Origin: Anaerobiospirillum sp. NML120449
GTDB lineage: Bacteria > Pseudomonadota > Gammaproteobacteria > Enterobacterales > Succinivibrionaceae
Direction: 5' to 3'
NCBI RefSeq assembly: GCF_023051105.1
Contig: NZ_JALKIL010000001.1
Location: 1 to 64,000, forward strand
Length of the DNA: 64,000 bases
The notes under the pieces were generated by a model, which was not told the origin of the DNA, ran no database searches, and worked only from the letters and a program-made list of their open reading frames with translations. Shown here in pieces: positions 61,177 to 64,000 of this stretch. A program made the translations under genes and the position numbers. How positions within the stretch are numbered: the stretch's first letter is position 1; each line of letters opens with the position of its first letter.

Positions 61177-63948
61177 TCAGAGCTCAGGTGAGGTAACTGG
61201 AGAGATAGCCATCATCTGAGGACGTTCAGCCCTTGTCATACGGGAGATCTGACGCATTTTGACCAGAGAGTAGGTCACCTCGTCAGGCAACCAGGCCTGA
61301 GCGGCGCCAAACATAATGCTGTCAAAAGCACCCATGCCGCTGCCAGAGCCTGGTGCAATGTGGTCAATCTCAATGCCATCAGGGCGGATGCGGGCCTGAG
61401 AGGCTGCATAGCTGATGGCATCAGAAAGGTTACCTACAGCATCAACAAGACCAATGGAAAGGGCATCGTCGGCAAGGAAGATCTGTCCCTCGGCATAGAT
61501 CTCATAGTCATTTGGCTTAATGCCACGGTTGCGGGCTACCAGTTCAATAAAGGTCTTATAGGTGTCCTCTACTGACATGTTGAGCATAGCCTGCTGTGAA
61601 TATGGCATTTCACGGGCAATGGCTGTCAGGGCCAGCTCATTGGTGACCACACCATCCTGATAGGCGCCATAGCGGTTAAGCAGGCGGTGGGCGCCAAAGC
61701 CAATGCCGAACACGCCAATGGAGCCGGTAATGGTAGTAGGGGTGGCGTAGATCTTTTCAGCCTGAGAAGCAATCCAGTAGGCACCGGATGCAGCTGTTCC
61801 GTTCATGGAGACAATCAGCGGCTTGAGGCTGTGCTTCTGGAAAGTCTCAAGGGCACGTCTGATACGCTCTGAGGCAGTAACACTGCCGCCTGGACTGTTG
61901 AGGTACAGAACTACAGCGTTTACATTGCTGTCATTCTGGGCCTGCTCAATGAGCGGAATGATATTGTCAGGAGTAAAGTCAGTAGGTCTTTCACCAACAT
62001 CCATGATTTCGCCAATGCCGTAGATAACAGCAACACGGCCACTGCCACGGACATTTTTGTTCCCCTGCTGCATACGGCGCTCAATCTGACGGGCGGCCTC
62101 ACTGATAGTCTTGATCTCATCGAACTGCAGGATATTGGAGGAGTCGGCGACGGCAATTTTATCAGCATGGCCTGCAGTGCCTGCACTTCCGACAGGGGCT
62201 GCAGTGCCGACGGCTGCTGCTCTGGCGGCTGGGCCACCTGCTGCAACATCAACACGGCCAGTTATGCTGGCTGCATTACCTGAGGCACTGGCAACAGCAG
62301 CAGTAGCGATCGCGCCTGAATCAGCGGCGGAAGCGCCAGCTGCAGATGCTGCAGAGACTGTAGATGCTGCAGATGCAGCAGGCAGGGCGGCACGGGTGCT
62401 GGATGCAGCTGCCTGGGCAGCCTCAGGGGACAGTCCCTTGAGTACGGCGGCGGCGATACGGCCTGCAGCGCTGGACATGATGCTGCTTTCGGCGCTGCCA
62501 GGAGTATTTACTGTTTTGACATCAATCTGAGAAAGGGCGCCTACACGGGTATTGCCATTGGTGCGCATATGATGACGCATCAGATAGTCCTGGTAGGTAA
62601 TGATGGCCGGACGGTAAGGGGCGTCCAGATCAACATTGACCTCCTGAGCAAGGCGCTGGAAGTAGGTATCAATAGGAGTGATTTCATCAACAAGCCCCTG
62701 AGCCAGCTGCAGCTCACCACGGCTGCCACCGACGCGCTGAATCATCTGCACATAGGTGTTGGCCTCAGGCAGGATATTGGCACGGGTGGTCTGAGGACGG
62801 GCGGCCAGAGCCTGCTTGTACAGCTCCCAGGACTTGAATGCCAGAGCCTGATACTCACGGCGGACATCATAGGACATGCCGTTGAGCATAAATGGCTCCA
62901 CAGCACTCTTGAAGTGACCGGCACGGAAGATATAAGGGGTGACATTGGCCTTTTCCAGCATGTCCTTAAAGTACAGGCTGGTCATGGCAATACCACGAAA
63001 GTCGATTTCGCCCAGAGGGTCCATGACTACACGGTCAGCATGGGCAGCAATAGCGTAGGAGGCCTGATTGTATCCGTAACCTACGGTAACCACCTCACGC
63101 TTGAACTCGGGGTCAGAGCTGCGACGCTTAAGAGCACGGGCATTATCCATGGCAGTACCAATACGCTGGGCCATGGACATGTTGATTGGGCCCATGTTAT
63201 CGACACTGATGATGACCTTCTTAATCTTTTCGTCATTGGCTACCAGATTAAGGGCCTTTTCAATGGCGATGATTTCATGGCTCTGGCGGCCGTAGAGGGC
63301 CTGTTCCAGTTCACGCTGAAGATTGTCAAGGCTTGATGAGCTGAATGGAACTTCGCTTACAGGACCGCTCAGGTCAAAGTACAGCACCTCGGCTCCGACA
63401 GCCTGAGTATTGATCTGCTCTACTGTATTGGATGACAGGGAAATGCCGTTTTCTGTAAGGCTCTTGACTGCCATATAGCCGCCAAAGAGCACGAAGATCA
63501 TCAACAGGAAGATTATGTTGAAGACAAAATTGCGGGCAAAGGTAATCCATGAGCCTACCTTGAGCAGGAAAGCACAGACAGCACCATGCTCGTCACGGCG
63601 GCGCAGCTCATACTGATCCCATGGCACATTGACTACATTGGTTCCGCCATTGCCACCAACACCACCAGGAGCTCCATAGCCGGCACCGCCCTGACGGGCA
63701 TAGCCGCCCTGAGCTGCTCCCTGACCTCCCTGAGAGTAGGAGCGCTGATAATTCTGTCCTCCAGCGCCTCCGTTCTGTCCATGGGAGCCCTGCCATGAGG
63801 AAGAGCCGTATGACTGTCCCTGACCATAGGAGCCACGGTCACGTCCATATTCATTGTTATTCTGGCCGGGTCCGCCTCGTCCATAATTCTGGTAATTACC
63901 CTGAGCGCCATTGCGTCCCTGGTTGTAATTGCCTCTCTGATCACTCAT
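61177..63948 (-). CDS. sppA: Signal peptide peptidase SppA (67K type) with prion-like N-terminus
   Basis: 923 aa; E. coli SppA is 618. Residues 1-~105 are a Gly/Gln/Asn/Ser/Tyr-rich cytoplasmic segment (YGRDRGSYGQGQSYGSSSWQ and similar). One membrane span follows (~137-160, FNIIFLLMIFVLFGGYMAV). The N-terminal protease repeat carries the general base in PYIFRAGHFKSAVEPF (K347). An Ala/Ser-rich linker (~500-606) separates it from the C-terminal repeat with LNSPGGSVTASERIRRALET and the nucleophile in GTAASGAYWIAS (S721). These are the Lys and Ser of the SppA dyad, so the enzyme should cut cleaved signal peptides in the membrane from the periplasmic side. Both added regions are in frame and intact. 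No strong ribosome site precedes the ATG. Confidence 0.93.
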   Translation of the reverse strand: MSDQRGNYNQGRNGAQGNYQNYGRGGPGQNNNEYGRDRGSYGQGQSYGSSSWQGSHGQNGGAGGQNYQRSYSQGGQGAAQGGYARQGGAGYGAPGGVGGNGGTNVVNVPWDQYELRRRDEHGAVCAFLLKVGSWITFARNFVFNIIFLLMIFVLFGGYMAVKSLTENGISLSSNTVEQINTQAVGAEVLYFDLSGPVSEVPFSSSSLDNLQRELEQALYGRQSHEIIAIEKALNLVANDEKIKKVIISVDNMGPINMSMAQRIGTAMDNARALKRRSSDPEFKREVVTVGYGYNQASYAIAAHADRVVMDPLGEIDFRGIAMTSLYFKDMLEKANVTPYIFRAGHFKSAVEPFMLNGMSYDVRREYQALAFKSWELYKQALAARPQTTRANILPEANTYVQMIQRVGGSRGELQLAQGLVDEITPIDTYFQRLAQEVNVDLDAPYRPAIITYQDYLMRHHMRTNGNTRVGALSQIDVKTVNTPGSAESSIMSSAAGRIAAAVLKGLSPEAAQAAASSTRAALPAASAASTVSAASAAGASAADSGAIATAAVASASGNAASITGRVDVAAGGPAARAAAVGTAAPVGSAGTAGHADKIAVADSSNILQFDEIKTISEAARQIERRMQQGNKNVRGSGRVAVIYGIGEIMDVGERPTDFTPDNIIPLIEQAQNDSNVNAVVLYLNSPGGSVTASERIRRALETFQKHSLKPLIVSMNGTAASGAYWIASQAEKIYATPTTITGSIGVFGIGFGAHRLLNRYGAYQDGVVTNELALTAIAREMPYSQQAMLNMSVEDTYKTFIELVARNRGIKPNDYEIYAEGQIFLADDALSIGLVDAVGNLSDAISYAASQARIRPDGIEIDHIAPGSGSGMGAFDSIMFGAAQAWLPDEVTYSLVKMRQISRMTRAERPQMMAISPVTSPEL

Positions 63949-64000
63949 CTTTTTGAAGATCTTCCCGTTGTTGTGGAAGCTTCCCAGGTCAGGGCACTTC

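Noticed and set aside
62569-63336. 255-aa open frame antisense to sppA
   Set aside because: Lies entirely within the conserved SppA protease repeat; no ribosome site or recognisable family.

Overview
The window looks like a gut-associated, motile gammaproteobacterium, most probably of the Succinivibrionaceae (Anaerobiospirillum/Succinivibrio-like). This is inferred from four things: the tig-clpP-clpX-lon order, a Gram-negative Crr/EI/HPr set, a MotY-type flagellar protein of the kind found with sodium-driven polar flagella, and protein folds that recall the IS1634-like transposases common in that family. No rRNA or tRNA gene was seen. Only about 62% of the window is coding. The gaps between genes are long (up to 3 kb) and many carry private tandem repeats (minisatellites) with units of 21 to 65 bp.

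Layout. 1-8.3 kb: L-fucose genes on the minus strand (fucP, a rhamnulokinase-type sugar kinase, fucI cut by the window edge), then a plus-strand AraC-type regulator. 9.5-10.3 kb: an exported M15 peptidase. 11.6-25.2 kb: three consecutive very large paralogues (896, 1551 and 1525 aa). I read them as intact, catalytically dead descendants of IS1634-like DDE transposases, two of them internally duplicated and carrying long aspartate runs. This is the most novel block in the window. 25.9-30.1 kb: a methyltransferase, a glycine-rich membrane protein and a SulP anion transporter. 31.5-41.0 kb: GlcNAc use and the general PTS, all on the minus strand: nagA with a CBM9-like protein, a NagE-type EIICB permease, then crr-ptsI-ptsH in the reverse of the enteric order. 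44.1-49.1 kb: MotY, a membrane-anchored TPR/Sel1-like protein and a cytoplasmic GH84 beta-N-acetylglucosaminidase. 51.2-59.5 kb: trigger factor, ClpP, ClpX and Lon. 59.9-63.9 kb: a small two-span membrane protein and SppA.

How the genes fit together. Fucose uptake and catabolism, GlcNAc phosphotransfer import, GlcNAc-6-P deacetylation, a GlcNAc-cleaving GH84 enzyme and a SulP transporter suit growth on host mucus glycans. The PTS trio would phosphorylate GlcNAc through NagE, which lacks its own EIIA domain and so would depend on Crr. The protease block is unusual because its members carry long low-complexity additions: about 230 residues on the C-terminus of ClpP, both ends of Lon, and an N-terminal Gly/Gln/Tyr-rich prion-like segment plus an Ala-rich linker in SppA.

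Functions are assigned from recognisable motifs and remembered family patterns. No database search was possible. Starts were chosen from Shine-Dalgarno spacing and family length.
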